Translations under genes and position numbers: made by a program
Notes under the pieces: model-generated
What the model was told of the DNA's origin: nothing
The model's input: the letters and a program-made list of their open reading frames with translations, nothing else
Databases searched by the model: none
Shown: positions 24,719 to 34,194 of the stretch, in pieces
How the letters are laid out: each line of letters begins with the position of its first letter
Position numbering within the stretch: position 1 is the stretch's first letter
Origin: Flavobacterium sp.
Lineage (GTDB): Bacteria > Bacteroidota > Bacteroidia > Flavobacteriales > Flavobacteriaceae
Reading direction: 5' to 3'
Assembly: GCA_023259675.1 (NCBI GenBank)
Contig: JALRGT010000002.1
Span: 173,521-237,520, forward strand
Length of the DNA stretch: 64,000 nucleotides

Positions 24719-26089
24719 TTACTGCAATGCCGTTTTCAAACCCTCAAAATCGAGCAATTGCTGTTCTCCAGTCTCCAAATTTTTAAGCGAAAAAGAATTC
24801 GATGCCATTTCCTGATCACCAATAATAACTGCAAAAGGAATTCCTCTTTTATCGGCATGTTGAAACTGTTTTCCCACTTTGGCATTATCGGGATACAACT
24901 CGACTTTTATACCGGCCGTTCTTAATTTTTGTATGCTTTGTAACGCATAAAAAGCTTCTTTCTCTCCATAATTAATGAATAACGCTTTAGAAGTAGCCGT
25001 AACTGTTTTTGGAAATAAATCCAATTCCTCCAAAACCAAATAAATACGATCCAATCCGAAAGAAACCCCAACACCACTCATATTTTTCAACCCAAATATT
25101 CCGGTCAAATCATCATATCTTCCGCCACCACCAATGGATCCCATAGCCACTCCTTTTGGTGCAGCCACTTCAAAAATAGCTCCAGTGTAATAATTCAATC
25201 CTCGAGCCAAGGTCACATCCAAATCCAATATTGCAGATGCTAATCCTAATTTAGTCACGTTCTCACAAATGAAACGCAACTCCTCTACCCCTTTCATTCC
25301 TTCTTCGGAGGAAGCTAACAATTGGGCTAATTTCTCTAACTTATCGGTAATCGTTCCCGTAAAATGGAATAAAGGCTGTACTTTCTGAATCGCTTCTTCG
25401 GCGATTCCTTTTTCAATCATTTCTTTTTTAACCCCGTCTTCGCCAATTTTATCCAGCTTGTCTAAAGCCACCGTAAAATCGATTAATTTATCCGAAGCAC
25501 CGATAACTTCTGCAATTCCGGATAATATTTTTCGGTTATTGATTTTTACCGTTGCACCATTCAAACCTAAAGCGGTAAAAACCGTATCGTACAATTGTAC
25601 CAATTCGACTTCCTGCCACAATGATTTAGAACCGACCACATCGGCATCACATTGAAAAAACTCCCTAAAACGTCCTTTTTGCGGACGGTCAGCTCTCCAA
25701 ACCGGCTGAATCTGATACCTCTTAAACGGAAATTCAATTTCGTTTTGATGTTGTACCACATAACGGGCAAACGGAACAGTCAAATCATAACGCAAGGCTT
25801 TCTCGGAAATACTTGCTGTTAATTTAGTACTGTCTTTATTTTCTAAATGGGTTGTATTGGCTTTTGCCAAATAATCTCCAGAATTTAATATTTTAAAAAT
25901 CAATCGATCCCCTTCTTCCCCATATTTCCCCATTAAAGTTTCTGAATTCTCAAAAGAAGGAGTTTCTATCGGTTGGAAACCAAATTTCTCAAAATTACTT
26001 TTTATGGTTTGTATAATATACTGTCTTTTTGCCACCTCAGTAGGTGAAAAATCTCTAGTTCCTTTAGGAATACTTGGTTTAGATGCCAT
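24719..26089 (-). CDS. hisS: Histidyl-tRNA synthetase
   Basis: Class II synthetase that charges tRNA-His. 456 residues with motif 1 around the [16 protein letters not shown] start, motif 2 ([32 protein letters not shown], split across ~118-150), the HisA-type block [15 protein letters not shown] and motif 3 GIGFGLDR-like [10 protein letters not shown] near 338-347. The C-terminal anticodon-binding domain begins about residue 365 ([10 protein letters not shown]). Its 5' flank carries a degenerate heptamer array. Confidence 0.96.
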   Translation of the reverse strand: MASKPSIPKGTRDFSPTEVAKRQYIIQTIKSNFEKFGFQPIETPSFENSETLMGKYGEEGDRLIFKILNSGDYLAKANTTHLENKDSTKLTASISEKALRYDLTVPFARYVVQHQNEIEFPFKRYQIQPVWRADRPQKGRFREFFQCDADVVGSKSLWQEVELVQLYDTVFTALGLNGATVKINNRKILSGIAEVIGASDKLIDFTVALDKLDKIGEDGVKKEMIEKGIAEEAIQKVQPLFHFTGTITDKLEKLAQLLASSEEGMKGVEELRFICENVTKLGLASAILDLDVTLARGLNYYTGAIFEVAAPKGVAMGSIGGGGRYDDLTGIFGLKNMSGVGVSFGLDRIYLVLEELDLFPKTVTATSKALFINYGEKEAFYALQSIQKLRTAGIKVELYPDNAKVGKQFQHADKRGIPFAVIIGDQEMASNSFSLKNLETGEQQLLDFEGLKTALQ

Positions 26090-26098
26090 TTTTTTTAA

Positions 26099-26126
26099 TT
26101 AAAAGTTAGAAGTGAGAAGTTAGACG
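26099..26126. repeat. Degenerate heptanucleotide array
   Basis: Read on the minus strand, four 7-bp units follow each other: CGTCTAA, CTTCTCA, CTTCTAA, CTTTTAA. They lie 10 bp upstream of the hisS start, inside its leader. Confidence 0.45.
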
Positions 26127-26266
26127 TTAAAAATTTCAAGCTGTACCACTTCTTATTTCCAATCGTTAACCTCCTATTTCGCGGTGCAAATATCTTATTT
26201 TTAAAATAAATAATACTCCCTCAAAACAAACTTGTAACAAAAATTGTAATTTCGTGACAAATCAGT

Positions 26267-27517
26267 ATGATGTTTCAACTATTCAAAGAAAATGTACGAA
26301 TAGCATTTGGTTCTGTTAAAACACAATTGCTACGAACAATCCTTACCGTGCTCATTATCGCCATAGGAATTACGGCTTTAGTTGGTATTCTTACCGTTGT
26401 ATCGGCTTTGGAAAACACGATTTCGACTGATTTCGCTTCCATGGGAGCCAATACTTTTAATATTAACCAGTATGAAAATATTGCTCGAAGAAGAGGTAGC
26501 GGAAGAAATGAACGCGAAATTATCAATCCGATCATTTCGTATCCTGAAGCGGTTGCTTTTCAAAACAAATACAAATTTCCATTCAGTCAAACGGCAATAT
26601 CCTTTACAGCAACGTCCTCAGCAGAGGTAAAATACGAAGCGACCAAAACAGATCCGGAAATTTCAATATTAGGAATCGACGAACACTTTATCACCAACTC
26701 GGGTTTAGAAATCAATCTGGGAAGAAATTTCACAAGTTTTGATGTAGGCAACAACAACTATGTTTGTATTGTAGGTTCTGATTTTGAAAAAGGACTCTTG
26801 AAAGATGTTAATCCTATTGATAAAACTATTTCGATAAGAGGTGCCCGTTTCAAAGTGATTGGCGTATTAAAAGAAAAAGGCTCCACTTTTGGCAACAGCC
26901 AAGATTTAAGAGTAATGATACCAATACAATTGGCGCGCTCTTTATTTACGGCTCCAAACATCAATTACACCATGAGTGTGATGGTTTCAAAAAAAGAAAT
27001 TTTAGACGAAGCGATTGAAAATGCCGTAAGCACCATGCGTAGAGTTAGAAATTTAAGCCCTATAAAAGACAACAATTTCGGTATCGTTCGTAGTGATGAT
27101 TTAATCAATAGAATTCTGAGCATCACACAATATCTTGGAATGGCTTCCTGGTTAATAGGGATCATTACTATCCTGGGATCTTCCATCGCCTTGATGAACA
27201 TCATGATTGTTTCGGTTACGGAACGAACACGGGAAATTGGCATTAGAAAAGCACTGGGCGCCAAAAAAACCACGGTTGCTTTTCAATTTTTTATCGAAAC
27301 GTTACTCATTGGTCAAATGGGCGGTATTGCGGGAATCATTTTCGGTATTTCTATCGGGTATGGAATTGCGGCTGCCATGAAATTTGATTTTATAATTCCA
27401 TGGATGGCTATTTTTGCCGCCTTCTTAACCAGCTTTATCGTCGCCGTGGTTTCAGGATTATATCCCGCCATTAAAGCGGCAACACTTGACCCAATTGAGG
27501 CTTTGCGATATGAATAA
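26267..27517 (+). CDS. MacB/FtsX-family ABC transporter permease
   Basis: 416 residues in the four-helix MacB/FtsX pattern: a first helix at ~20-43 ([19 protein letters not shown]), a periplasmic domain of ~230 residues ([24 protein letters not shown]), and three C-terminal helices ([20 protein letters not shown], then [20 protein letters not shown] and [20 protein letters not shown]). The FtsX signature [17 protein letters not shown] follows the second helix. Such mechanotransmission permeases act with a cytoplasmic ATPase; none is adjacent here, so its partner is elsewhere. Confidence 0.88.
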   Translation: MMFQLFKENVRIAFGSVKTQLLRTILTVLIIAIGITALVGILTVVSALENTISTDFASMGANTFNINQYENIARRRGSGRNEREIINPIISYPEAVAFQNKYKFPFSQTAISFTATSSAEVKYEATKTDPEISILGIDEHFITNSGLEINLGRNFTSFDVGNNNYVCIVGSDFEKGLLKDVNPIDKTISIRGARFKVIGVLKEKGSTFGNSQDLRVMIPIQLARSLFTAPNINYTMSVMVSKKEILDEAIENAVSTMRRVRNLSPIKDNNFGIVRSDDLINRILSITQYLGMASWLIGIITILGSSIALMNIMIVSVTERTREIGIRKALGAKKTTVAFQFFIETLLIGQMGGIAGIIFGISIGYGIAAAMKFDFIIPWMAIFAAFLTSFIVAVVSGLYPAIKAATLDPIEALRYE

Positions 27518-27526
27518 TCCCCCTAG

Positions 27527-27539
27527 CCCCCGAAGGGGG
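27527..27539 (+). terminator. GC-rich hairpin after macB-like gene
   Basis: CCCCC-GAA-GGGGG, preceded by another CCCCC at 27519-27523, stands out in AT-rich DNA. It starts within 10 bp of the permease stop. There is no U-run, so its termination role is uncertain. Confidence 0.45.
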
Positions 27540-27575
27540 AATAGAAAATTAAGTTCAGGTCACAAAAAAAGTAAA

Positions 27576-27634
27576 CTGTATTCAAATAATCTGTATTCTG
27601 TTTACTGAACACTGGACACTACTCACTGAACACT
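27576..27634. repeat. Degenerate heptanucleotide array overlapping the prmC stop
   Basis: Six heptamers in a row start with CT: CTGTATT (27591), CTGTTTA, CTGAACA, CTGGACA, CTACTCA, CTGAACA (ends 27632), with another CTGTATT at 27576. The array continues past the prmC stop codon (27623-27625). Confidence 0.5.
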
Positions 27635-28480
27635 CCCCTTCATCATCCGGTCATTACCATAAATATCTTTTCGCAATTCGATATTTTTGAAGTTCATTTT
27701 TTGAAGCAATTCAACCATTTCATTTCCCAAATACTGATTGATTTCGAAATACAATTTTCCGTTTGGCGACAAATTTTTTTGAGCCAATTCGGCTATTTTT
27801 CGATAAAAAACCAAGGCATCATTGTCCTCGACAAAAAGCGCCAAATGCGGTTCATGTTCCAAAACATTTTTCTTGATTTCTACTTTTTCCAAATTCCGCA
27901 CATAAGGTGGATTCGAAACGATGATATCGAATTCTTGCTGTAAATCTTCTGTTTCTAAAATATTTTGATCGATAAAAGTGACCTTTACTTCGATTTTATC
28001 GGCATTTTTTTGGGCTGTAGCCAAAGCTTCTTCCGAAACATCAATAGCAAAAACAGTCGCATTCGGAATATTTTTCGCCAAAGAAATGGCAATACAACCA
28101 CTTCCAGTCCCGATATCCAGAATCTTTAAATTTTCAGTTCCTACAACCGACTTCTGACTTTCAATAATCCATTCTACCAATTCTTCGGTTTCTGGTCTTG
28201 GAATCAATACATTCGCATTGACTTCAAAATCCAATCCGTAGAAACTGGTTTTTCCCAAAAGGTATTGTATTGGAATTTCTTTTTTTAATTCGGCCAAAAT
28301 AGAATCCCATACTTTAATTTCTTCTTCCGAAAAAACCAAATCAGGATGCAACGCCAAATCAATTCTTTTCAATTGGTGCTTGTCTTCTAAAATCAAATAG
28401 AAAAAACTCTCTGCTTCTTCTTCTCCATAAATTGGAGCAAGTATCTCAATAAACTGACTTCTGTATTGTTTTATTTTCAT
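27623..28480 (-). CDS. prmC: Release factor glutamine methyltransferase PrmC
   Basis: PrmC methylates the GGQ glutamine of RF1 and RF2. 285 residues: an N-terminal helical domain, RPETEEL near 95-101, SAM-binding motif DIGTGSGC at 122-129, and the catalytic NPPY at 190-193. All key motifs are intact. The last few residues are encoded inside a degenerate heptamer array. The divergent ribD starts 131 bp from its start. Confidence 0.95.
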   Translation of the reverse strand: MKIKQYRSQFIEILAPIYGEEEAESFFYLILEDKHQLKRIDLALHPDLVFSEEEIKVWDSILAELKKEIPIQYLLGKTSFYGLDFEVNANVLIPRPETEELVEWIIESQKSVVGTENLKILDIGTGSGCIAISLAKNIPNATVFAIDVSEEALATAQKNADKIEVKVTFIDQNILETEDLQQEFDIIVSNPPYVRNLEKVEIKKNVLEHEPHLALFVEDNDALVFYRKIAELAQKNLSPNGKLYFEINQYLGNEMVELLQKMNFKNIELRKDIYGNDRMMKGSVQ

Positions 28481-28598
28481 CAGAACTAACGCGCTAATTT
28501 TCTATTAATTGCAAAATATAATTTCGTCGTACAAAAATAGCCATTGTTTATTGTTATTTTCGAAAGTTTTAAAACTTAATGTTACTCCCAAAAATTAT

Positions 28599-28606
28599 TA
28601 CTTTTG
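28599..28606 (+). promoter_or_regulatory. TAnnTTTG -7 element directly upstream of ribD GTG
   Basis: TACTTTTG matches the Bacteroidota -7 consensus and lies 4 bp before the GTG at 28611. No clear -33 TTTG is seen. If used, transcription would begin at or next to the start codon. Confidence 0.4.
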
Positions 28607-28610
28607 TAAA

Positions 28611-29654
28611 GTGAAAGCACCCGAAAAATATATCAGCCGCTGTATTGAGCTTGCCAAAAATGGCTTAGGCACCACTTATCCCAACCCAATGGTGGGAAGC
28701 GTAATTGTTTACAACGACACTATTATTGGCGAAGGTTGGCATAAAAAAGCAGGGGAACCTCATGCTGAAGTCAATGCCATAAATGCTGTCAAAGACAAAT
28801 CATTGTTGCAAAAAGCGACTATTTATGTGAGTTTGGAACCCTGCAGTCATTTTGGAAAAACGCCGCCTTGTTGCGATTTAATCATCCAACACAAAATTCC
28901 GAATGTCGTTATTGGAACAATAGATCCAAACGAAAAAGTGGCTGGACGTGGAATTAAAAAATTAATGGAAGCCGGAGCAAATGTCAGTGTTGGTTTTCTG
29001 GAAGAAGAATGCAACGAACTCAACAAACGCTTTTTTACGTTTCATCAAAAGAAAAGACCGTACCTTATTTTGAAATGGGCCGAAACCAGCGACGGATTTA
29101 TTGCCCCTAGTGAAAGAGCGGAAAACAAACCTGTTTGGATTACTAATCCTTATTCGAGACAATTGGTTCACAAATGGAGAAGTGAAGAACAAGCCATTTT
29201 AGTCGGTACCCAAACTGTTATGGATGATAATCCAAAACTGGACACAAGAGATTGGATTGGAAATAATCCCACCAGAGTAATTTTAGATCAAAATAATCGA
29301 ATTCCAAAAGAATTTAATGTCTTTGATAACCAAACCAAAACCATTGTTATTTGCCAAAATACGGCTGAAATTGACAAAGAAAACTGTATCTTTGAAGTAA
29401 TTGACTTTAAAGAAAATGTAGCCCATCAAATCACTGAAGTGTTATACAAGCACCAAATTCAATCCTTGATTGTTGAAGGCGGTCAAAAAATGCTACAGAC
29501 TTTCATAAACGAAAACCTCTGGGATGAAGCCAGACAATTTATTGGAAACACTGTATTTACATCAGGAACGAAAGCCCCAACTTTCATAAAAAAACAGTTC
29601 AAAAAGTATAGCATTGGAAACGACGAACTTATAATAACCAAAAACCATGATTAA
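28611..29654 (+). CDS. ribD: Bifunctional riboflavin deaminase-reductase RibD
   Basis: RibD carries out steps 2 and 3 of riboflavin synthesis. The start is taken as the GTG at 28611 (VKAPEKYISRC), giving 347 residues; an ORF extends to 28509 but its extra residues do not look like RibD. The N-terminal deaminase has PHAEVNAIN and the zinc ligands in EPCSHFGKTPPC; the C-terminal reductase starts near 145 (RPYLILKWAETSDGFIAP) and has VEGGQKMLQTF. Its stop overlaps the next ATG by 8 bp, so a HAD gene is coupled. No FMN riboswitch is seen upstream. Confidence 0.93.
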   Translation: MKAPEKYISRCIELAKNGLGTTYPNPMVGSVIVYNDTIIGEGWHKKAGEPHAEVNAINAVKDKSLLQKATIYVSLEPCSHFGKTPPCCDLIIQHKIPNVVIGTIDPNEKVAGRGIKKLMEAGANVSVGFLEEECNELNKRFFTFHQKKRPYLILKWAETSDGFIAPSERAENKPVWITNPYSRQLVHKWRSEEQAILVGTQTVMDDNPKLDTRDWIGNNPTRVILDQNNRIPKEFNVFDNQTKTIVICQNTAEIDKENCIFEVIDFKENVAHQITEVLYKHQIQSLIVEGGQKMLQTFINENLWDEARQFIGNTVFTSGTKAPTFIKKQFKKYSIGNDELIITKNHD

Positions 29655-30249
29655 CGCAATTATATTTGATTTTGGGGATGTCTTTATCAATTTAGACAAA
29701 CAAGCCACCATAGACGGTCTAAAAAAAATAGGATTATCAGAATGGAATGAAGAATTAGATCAGTTGAATATCCTTTTTGAAATGGGAAAAATCTCCAAAG
29801 AAAATTTCCTTTTTGGCATCCAAAAACAGGTGCCCAACGCAAGTATTGATGAAATTTTAGTGGCTTGGAATGCCGTTTTATTAGACTTCCCTTTGTACCG
29901 ATTGGAATTCCTTCAGATGTTATCCCAAAAATACCGATTGTTTTTATTGAGCAATACCGACTCGATTCACATTGAAACGTTTGAACAACGAACAGGACCT
30001 TCATTTTACTGTGATTTTTACCAATGTTTTGAAAAAGTCTATTTTTCATTTGAAATAGAAAATAGAAAGCCAAATGCTGAAATTTATAACTTTGTGGCCA
30101 ACAAACACGATTTGCAACCCAAACGGACCTTATTTGTGGATGACAAAAAAGAAAACACCGATGCCGCTGAAGCCCTTGGATTTAAAGTTTGGAATCTACA
30201 AGTAGGTCAAGAAGATGTTGTCGATTTATTTAACAAAAATATTGTTTAG
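29647..30249 (+). CDS. HAD-IA family phosphatase
   Basis: 200 residues with motif I FDFGDVFINL near 6-15 (nucleophile Asp7, with a Gly-Asp second position rather than DxD), motif II LLSNTDS near 100-106, and motif IV FVDDKKENTDAAEALG near 158-173. The FxFGxV start resembles the YihX/GmpP-type sub-family. It overlaps ribD by 8 bp. In riboflavin synthesis a HAD phosphatase is needed for the intermediate made by RibD, so this gene is a reasonable but unproven candidate for that step. Confidence 0.85.
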   Translation: MINAIIFDFGDVFINLDKQATIDGLKKIGLSEWNEELDQLNILFEMGKISKENFLFGIQKQVPNASIDEILVAWNAVLLDFPLYRLEFLQMLSQKYRLFLLSNTDSIHIETFEQRTGPSFYCDFYQCFEKVYFSFEIENRKPNAEIYNFVANKHDLQPKRTLFVDDKKENTDAAEALGFKVWNLQVGQEDVVDLFNKNIV

Positions 30250-30264
30250 CAGAAAAAATAGCTT

Positions 30265-30897
30265 TTGGAAATCACAGACACTTATAAAACGATTGAAAAA
30301 CCTTCAATAGAAACGCTATTCAAAGAAAAAAAAAGCAAGTTTTTCGGTTATGCCTATCCCATTCAAACGGAAGAAGAGGTAAAACCAATTATTGACACGT
30401 TACGAAAACAACACCCCAATGCCTGTCATTATTGTTACGCATACCAAATAGGTACTGACAAAATTACTTATAGAGCCAACGATGATGGCGAACCCAACAA
30501 CAGTGCCGGGATGCCTATTTACGGCCAGATTCAGTCTTTTTCGATCACTAATGTACTTATTGTCGTTGTAAGGATTTTTGGAGGCGTAAAATTAGGCGTT
30601 GGTGGTTTGATTTCTGCTTACAAAACTGCCGCTCAAATCACTCTTGAAGAATGCACTATTATCGAAAAAACGATAGATATTCATTATTTGATTTCTTTTG
30701 ATTATCAAAATATGAATAAAGTCATGCGAATCATTAAAGAAAAAAAGATTGAAATTGTGTCTCAAGAAATGGAACTCGATACCGAAACTAATTTACCAAT
30801 TGGTAAAATTGAAATTAAGATTCGAAAAAAAAATGCCGAAATGGTATTCGACATTTTTAATTCAGTTTATGAAATTCAAATACGAATAATGGAATAA
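30265..30897 (+). CDS. YigZ/IMPACT family protein
   Basis: 210 residues starting at TTG 30265 (no suitable ATG). The N-terminal UPF0029 domain has the diagnostic NACHYCYAYQIG and DDGEPNNSAGMPI, then IVVVRIFGGVKLGVGGLI. A C-terminal ferredoxin-like DUF1949 region follows from ~140. IMPACT proteins act in translation-related stress control in eukaryotes; bacterial function is unknown. It follows the HAD gene by 15 bp in the ribD group. Confidence 0.88.
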   Translation: MEITDTYKTIEKPSIETLFKEKKSKFFGYAYPIQTEEEVKPIIDTLRKQHPNACHYCYAYQIGTDKITYRANDDGEPNNSAGMPIYGQIQSFSITNVLIVVVRIFGGVKLGVGGLISAYKTAAQITLEECTIIEKTIDIHYLISFDYQNMNKVMRIIKEKKIEIVSQEMELDTETNLPIGKIEIKIRKKNAEMVFDIFNSVYEIQIRIME

Positions 30898-30920
30898 TTT
30901 AGCCTCTAATTTCATTATTT

Positions 30921-31322
30921 TCAAATTAACAATAGCTTTTCTTTAACATAATCAGGAGGAAGTGTTGGTCGTCCCGTTTTCATGTTCACAAAAACCAAAA
31001 CTGAGTTTGCAATTGTTAATAACTCCCCCTCTTTATTGCGAATTTCGTAATCGAATTCTATCTTCACAGATGTCTGACTTTTAAATATAGTTTTAACTGT
31101 TAATAAATCATCATACCGAGCTGGTTTTTTATAATTCATATTCAACGAAACCACCGGGAGCATAATTCCATTTTCTTCCATCCATTTATACGAAACTCCA
31201 ATGTTTCTAAGCCATTCCACGCGTCCCATCTCAAAATACTGAGCATAATTACCGTGATAAACTATTCCCATCTGGTCTGTTTCAGAGTACCTTACCCTAA
31301 CTTCATATTCAAATTCTTTCAT
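30921..31322 (-). CDS. Acyl-CoA thioesterase, YbgC/4HBT hotdog family
   Basis: Start at 31322 (MKEFEYEVRVRYSETD) gives 133 residues. The hotdog fold is clear: RYSETDQMGIVYHGNYAQYF near 11-30, where Asp16 is the usual catalytic acid, then the central helix region and the strand VKIEFDYEIRNKEGELL. Such enzymes hydrolyse short acyl-CoA thioesters in the cytoplasm; in E. coli YbgC belongs to the Tol cluster, but no tol genes occur here. The gene converges with the YigZ operon. Confidence 0.9.
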   Translation of the reverse strand: MKEFEYEVRVRYSETDQMGIVYHGNYAQYFEMGRVEWLRNIGVSYKWMEENGIMLPVVSLNMNYKKPARYDDLLTVKTIFKSQTSVKIEFDYEIRNKEGELLTIANSVLVFVNMKTGRPTLPPDYVKEKLLLI

Positions 31323-31516
31323 ATTTCGATTTAAGTTATTAACATTATTTTTACCTCGTTCTAACATTACTTACAATAATATTTTTACAAATTCAACTGG
31401 TAAATATTTTTTTTTACAGAATTTTGTTCACATATTTGTTACCCCGAAAAACACCAACACTTTGATGTTTTTCCATAAGACAAAGATTACAAAATAAAAT
31501 AATTTATATAGGATTC

Positions 31517-32944
31517 ATGAACAAAACTGCTCAATCAGTATGGGAAAACTGTTTGTCTTTCATAAAAGACAACATTCAAGATCAAGCTTACAAAACTTGG
31601 TTTGAACCAATCAAATCAGTTGAACTTACCGATAACGCATTATATATTCAAGTTCCTAGTAAATTTTTCTACGAATGGTTAGAAGAACATTACGTTAAAT
31701 TATTAAAAGTTGCCTTGACGAAAGAACTTGGAAAAAACGCAAAGTTACTTTATAAAATTAAAATGGAAAACACTTATGGTAACAAACAACCGTTTACGGA
31801 ACAGTTACCAAGTGCGAATCGGGCACCAATGAAACCACAAAATGTTGATGCTCCTTTTAAAAATTTAAATCCTGAATTAAAAAATCCTTTTGTAATTCCG
31901 GGGATTAGAAATTTAAAAATTGAATCCCAATTAAACCCGAATTATAGTTTTGATAATTTCTTGGAAGGAGATTCAAACCGACTGGCTCGTTCAGCAGGTA
32001 TGGCTGTAGCCAATAAACCGGGTGGGACTTCTTTCAATCCATTGTTGATTTTTGGAGGTGTCGGATTAGGAAAAACGCATTTAGCTCACGCTATTGGAGT
32101 GGAGATCAAAGACAAATACCCAGACAAAACCGTTTTATATATTTCTGCTGAAATTTTCACGCAACAATATATTGACTCTGTCAAGAAAAACAATAGAAAT
32201 GATTTTATCCATTTCTATCAATTAATTGATGTTTTAATTATCGATGATGTTCAATTTCTTTCTGGAAAATCAGGAACCCAAGATGTCTTTTTCCACATTT
32301 TCAACTATTTGCATCAAAATGGCAAACAAGTGATTCTTACTTCCGATAAAGCTCCTGTTGATATGCAAGATATCGAACAACGTTTGTTATCTCGTTTCAA
32401 ATGGGGATTATCTGCCGAATTACACCAGCCGGATTATGAAACAAGAATTTCTATCCTGAAAAATATTTTGTATCGTGACGGTGTTGAAATACCAGAAGAT
32501 ATTATTGAATATGTTGCCCGTAATATTAAATCGAATGTTAGAGAACTCGAAGGAGCCATTATTTCTTTGATTGCACAATCTTCTTTTAACAAAAAAGAAG
32601 TAACTATTGAGTTAGCCAAAAGCGTTGTGGAAAAATTCGTTAAAAATGTCAAACGAGAAATTTCTATTGATTACATTCAAAAAATAGTTTCCGATTATTT
32701 CCAACTTGACTTAGAAATATTACAATCTAAAACTAGAAAGAGACACGTGGTTCAGGCCAGACAATTAGCCATGTTCTTTGCCAAAAAATTCACCAAAGCT
32801 TCTTTGGCTAATATTGGTTCTCAAATCGGAGACAGAGACCATGCCACCGTTTTACATGCCTGTAAAACCGTTGACAATCTGGTAGCTACCGACAAACAAT
32901 TCAAAAAATTTGTCGAAGACATCAACAAAAAATTAACGCTATAA
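31517..32944 (+). CDS. dnaA: Chromosomal replication initiator DnaA
   Basis: 475 residues in four domains: N-terminal DnaB-interaction domain I (WENCLSFIKDNIQDQAYKTW), linker II (~90-140), AAA+ domain III with Walker A GGVGLGKTH near residue 177 and Walker B IIDDVQFLSGK, and C-terminal DNA-binding domain IV with signature GDRDHATVLHACKTV. It unwinds oriC with ATP. No cluster of DnaA boxes is evident in the 150 bp upstream, so this window does not show oriC. It is followed 9 bp later by the phosphatase gene. Confidence 0.97.
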   Translation: MNKTAQSVWENCLSFIKDNIQDQAYKTWFEPIKSVELTDNALYIQVPSKFFYEWLEEHYVKLLKVALTKELGKNAKLLYKIKMENTYGNKQPFTEQLPSANRAPMKPQNVDAPFKNLNPELKNPFVIPGIRNLKIESQLNPNYSFDNFLEGDSNRLARSAGMAVANKPGGTSFNPLLIFGGVGLGKTHLAHAIGVEIKDKYPDKTVLYISAEIFTQQYIDSVKKNNRNDFIHFYQLIDVLIIDDVQFLSGKSGTQDVFFHIFNYLHQNGKQVILTSDKAPVDMQDIEQRLLSRFKWGLSAELHQPDYETRISILKNILYRDGVEIPEDIIEYVARNIKSNVRELEGAIISLIAQSSFNKKEVTIELAKSVVEKFVKNVKREISIDYIQKIVSDYFQLDLEILQSKTRKRHVVQARQLAMFFAKKFTKASLANIGSQIGDRDHATVLHACKTVDNLVATDKQFKKFVEDINKKLTL

Positions 32945-32953
32945 AAGCGCATT

Positions 32954-33421
32954 ATGCCCGTAAAAATTTTAATGGTTTGTTTGGGAAATATTTGTCGGTC
33001 GCCTTTGGCTGAAGGAATATTGGCTTCTAAACTTCCAAAAGATTATTTTGTGGTGGATTCTGCAGGAACTGGTTCTTGGCATATCGGAAATCCACCCGAT
33101 TCGCGCTCAATAGCAACTGCCAAAAAACACAACATCGATATCTCAAGACAAAAAGGAAGACAGATTTCCAAAAATGACTTCGAACAATTTGATTATATCT
33201 ATGTGATGGATAATGCCAATTATGACGATGTTATTCAACTTACAGATAATCAGGAACACCATCAAAAAGTCAAAATCATTTTAAACGAATTGTATCCGGA
33301 AGAAAATGTAGATGTTCCCGATCCGTATTACGGTATGCCAAATGGATTTGAAATGGTTTACCAAATGCTTGATGAAGTTAGTGATATAATCGCTGCTAAA
33401 TTAATCGAAAAACACCGGTAA
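32954..33421 (+). CDS. Low-molecular-weight protein-tyrosine phosphatase
   Basis: 155 residues with the P-loop CLGNICRS at 9-16 (Cys9, Arg15) and the general-acid loop DPYYG near 120. The spacing fits cytoplasmic LMW-PTPs that dephosphorylate protein tyrosine, and often arsenate reductases share the fold; the DPYYG loop favours PTP. It starts 9 bp after dnaA, so it may be cotranscribed. Downstream is an RsmI-like methylase. Confidence 0.9.
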   Translation: MPVKILMVCLGNICRSPLAEGILASKLPKDYFVVDSAGTGSWHIGNPPDSRSIATAKKHNIDISRQKGRQISKNDFEQFDYIYVMDNANYDDVIQLTDNQEHHQKVKIILNELYPEENVDVPDPYYGMPNGFEMVYQMLDEVSDIIAAKLIEKHR

Positions 33422-33460
33422 ATTTCGATTCAGAAAACACAACAAATTACAAATCTACTT

Positions 33461-34183
33461 ATGAAATCAAATTCTCCTTTTGGCAAACTCTATTTAATTC
33501 CGACCACAATGGGAGAATGTGATCCTATGGATGTGTTGCCACAAACGGTAAAAAGAACGATTGATTTCATTGATTATTATATTGTTGAAAACGAGAAAAC
33601 AGCTCGAAAATCTATCAAAGAAGTTCATCCTGAAAAAAAACAATCTGAATTAGTTCTTTTTGCTTTAAATAAACATACCGAAGTAAAAGAACACCAAGAA
33701 TTCATCAAACCACTTTTGGAAGGCAAAAATGTAGGTTTAATGAGTGAAGCCGGTTGTCCCGGTGTCGCCGATCCTGGAGCTGTTATTGTAAAATTGGCAC
33801 ACGAAAAAGGAATTCAAGTGGTTCCTTTGGTTGGACCTTCTTCTATACTTTTGGCAATGATGGCATCTGGAATGAATGGACAAAGTTTTACTTTTCACGG
33901 TTATTTGCCTATTGAAAAAGATGAGAAAAAAGCAGCTTTAAAAAGTTTGGAAAGAATTTCATTTGAAAAAAACCAGTCCCAAATTTTTATTGAAACGCCC
34001 TACCGCAACAACAAACTCCTAGAAGATTTGTTGCAAACATTACATCCGGAAACCCATTTGTGCATCGCCACAGACATTACGTTACCAACAGAATACATCA
34101 AGACCAAGAAAGTGGCTGCCTGGAAAAAAGAAAACGTCGACCTGCACAAACGCCCGACTATTTTTATCATCCACAAAATGTAA
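33461..34183 (+). CDS. RsmI-like tetrapyrrole-methylase-fold SAM methyltransferase
   Basis: 240 residues of the tetrapyrrole methylase/RsmI fold: LYLIPTTMGECDP near 11-23, AGCPGVADPGA near 98-108 (SAM-binding loop), and VPLVGPSSILLAMMASGMNG near 118-137. RsmI methylates 16S rRNA C1402; this shorter Bacteroidota type lacks the C-terminal HTH part, so the exact target is not certain. It lies 39 bp after the phosphatase and 11 bp before the aminotransferase gene, in the same orientation. Confidence 0.85.
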   Translation: MKSNSPFGKLYLIPTTMGECDPMDVLPQTVKRTIDFIDYYIVENEKTARKSIKEVHPEKKQSELVLFALNKHTEVKEHQEFIKPLLEGKNVGLMSEAGCPGVADPGAVIVKLAHEKGIQVVPLVGPSSILLAMMASGMNGQSFTFHGYLPIEKDEKKAALKSLERISFEKNQSQIFIETPYRNNKLLEDLLQTLHPETHLCIATDITLPTEYIKTKKVAAWKKENVDLHKRPTIFIIHKM

Positions 34184-34194
34184 ATTTTGAAGGA

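Noticed and set aside
27576..27634. CRISPR-like periodicity at the heptamer array
   Set aside because: Period of 7 bp and degenerate units; no 28-37-bp repeats with unique spacers and no cas genes.
29687..30073. 128-codon minus-strand ORF inside the HAD gene
   Set aside because: Shadow of the HAD gene; no domain pattern.
31368..31516. oriC next to dnaA
   Set aside because: The 150 bp upstream of dnaA has no cluster of DnaA boxes; AT-richness alone is not evidence.
34060..34194. N-terminal extension of the aminotransferase ORF
   Set aside because: It runs inside the methylase gene in another frame; the ATG at 34195 matches the family start.
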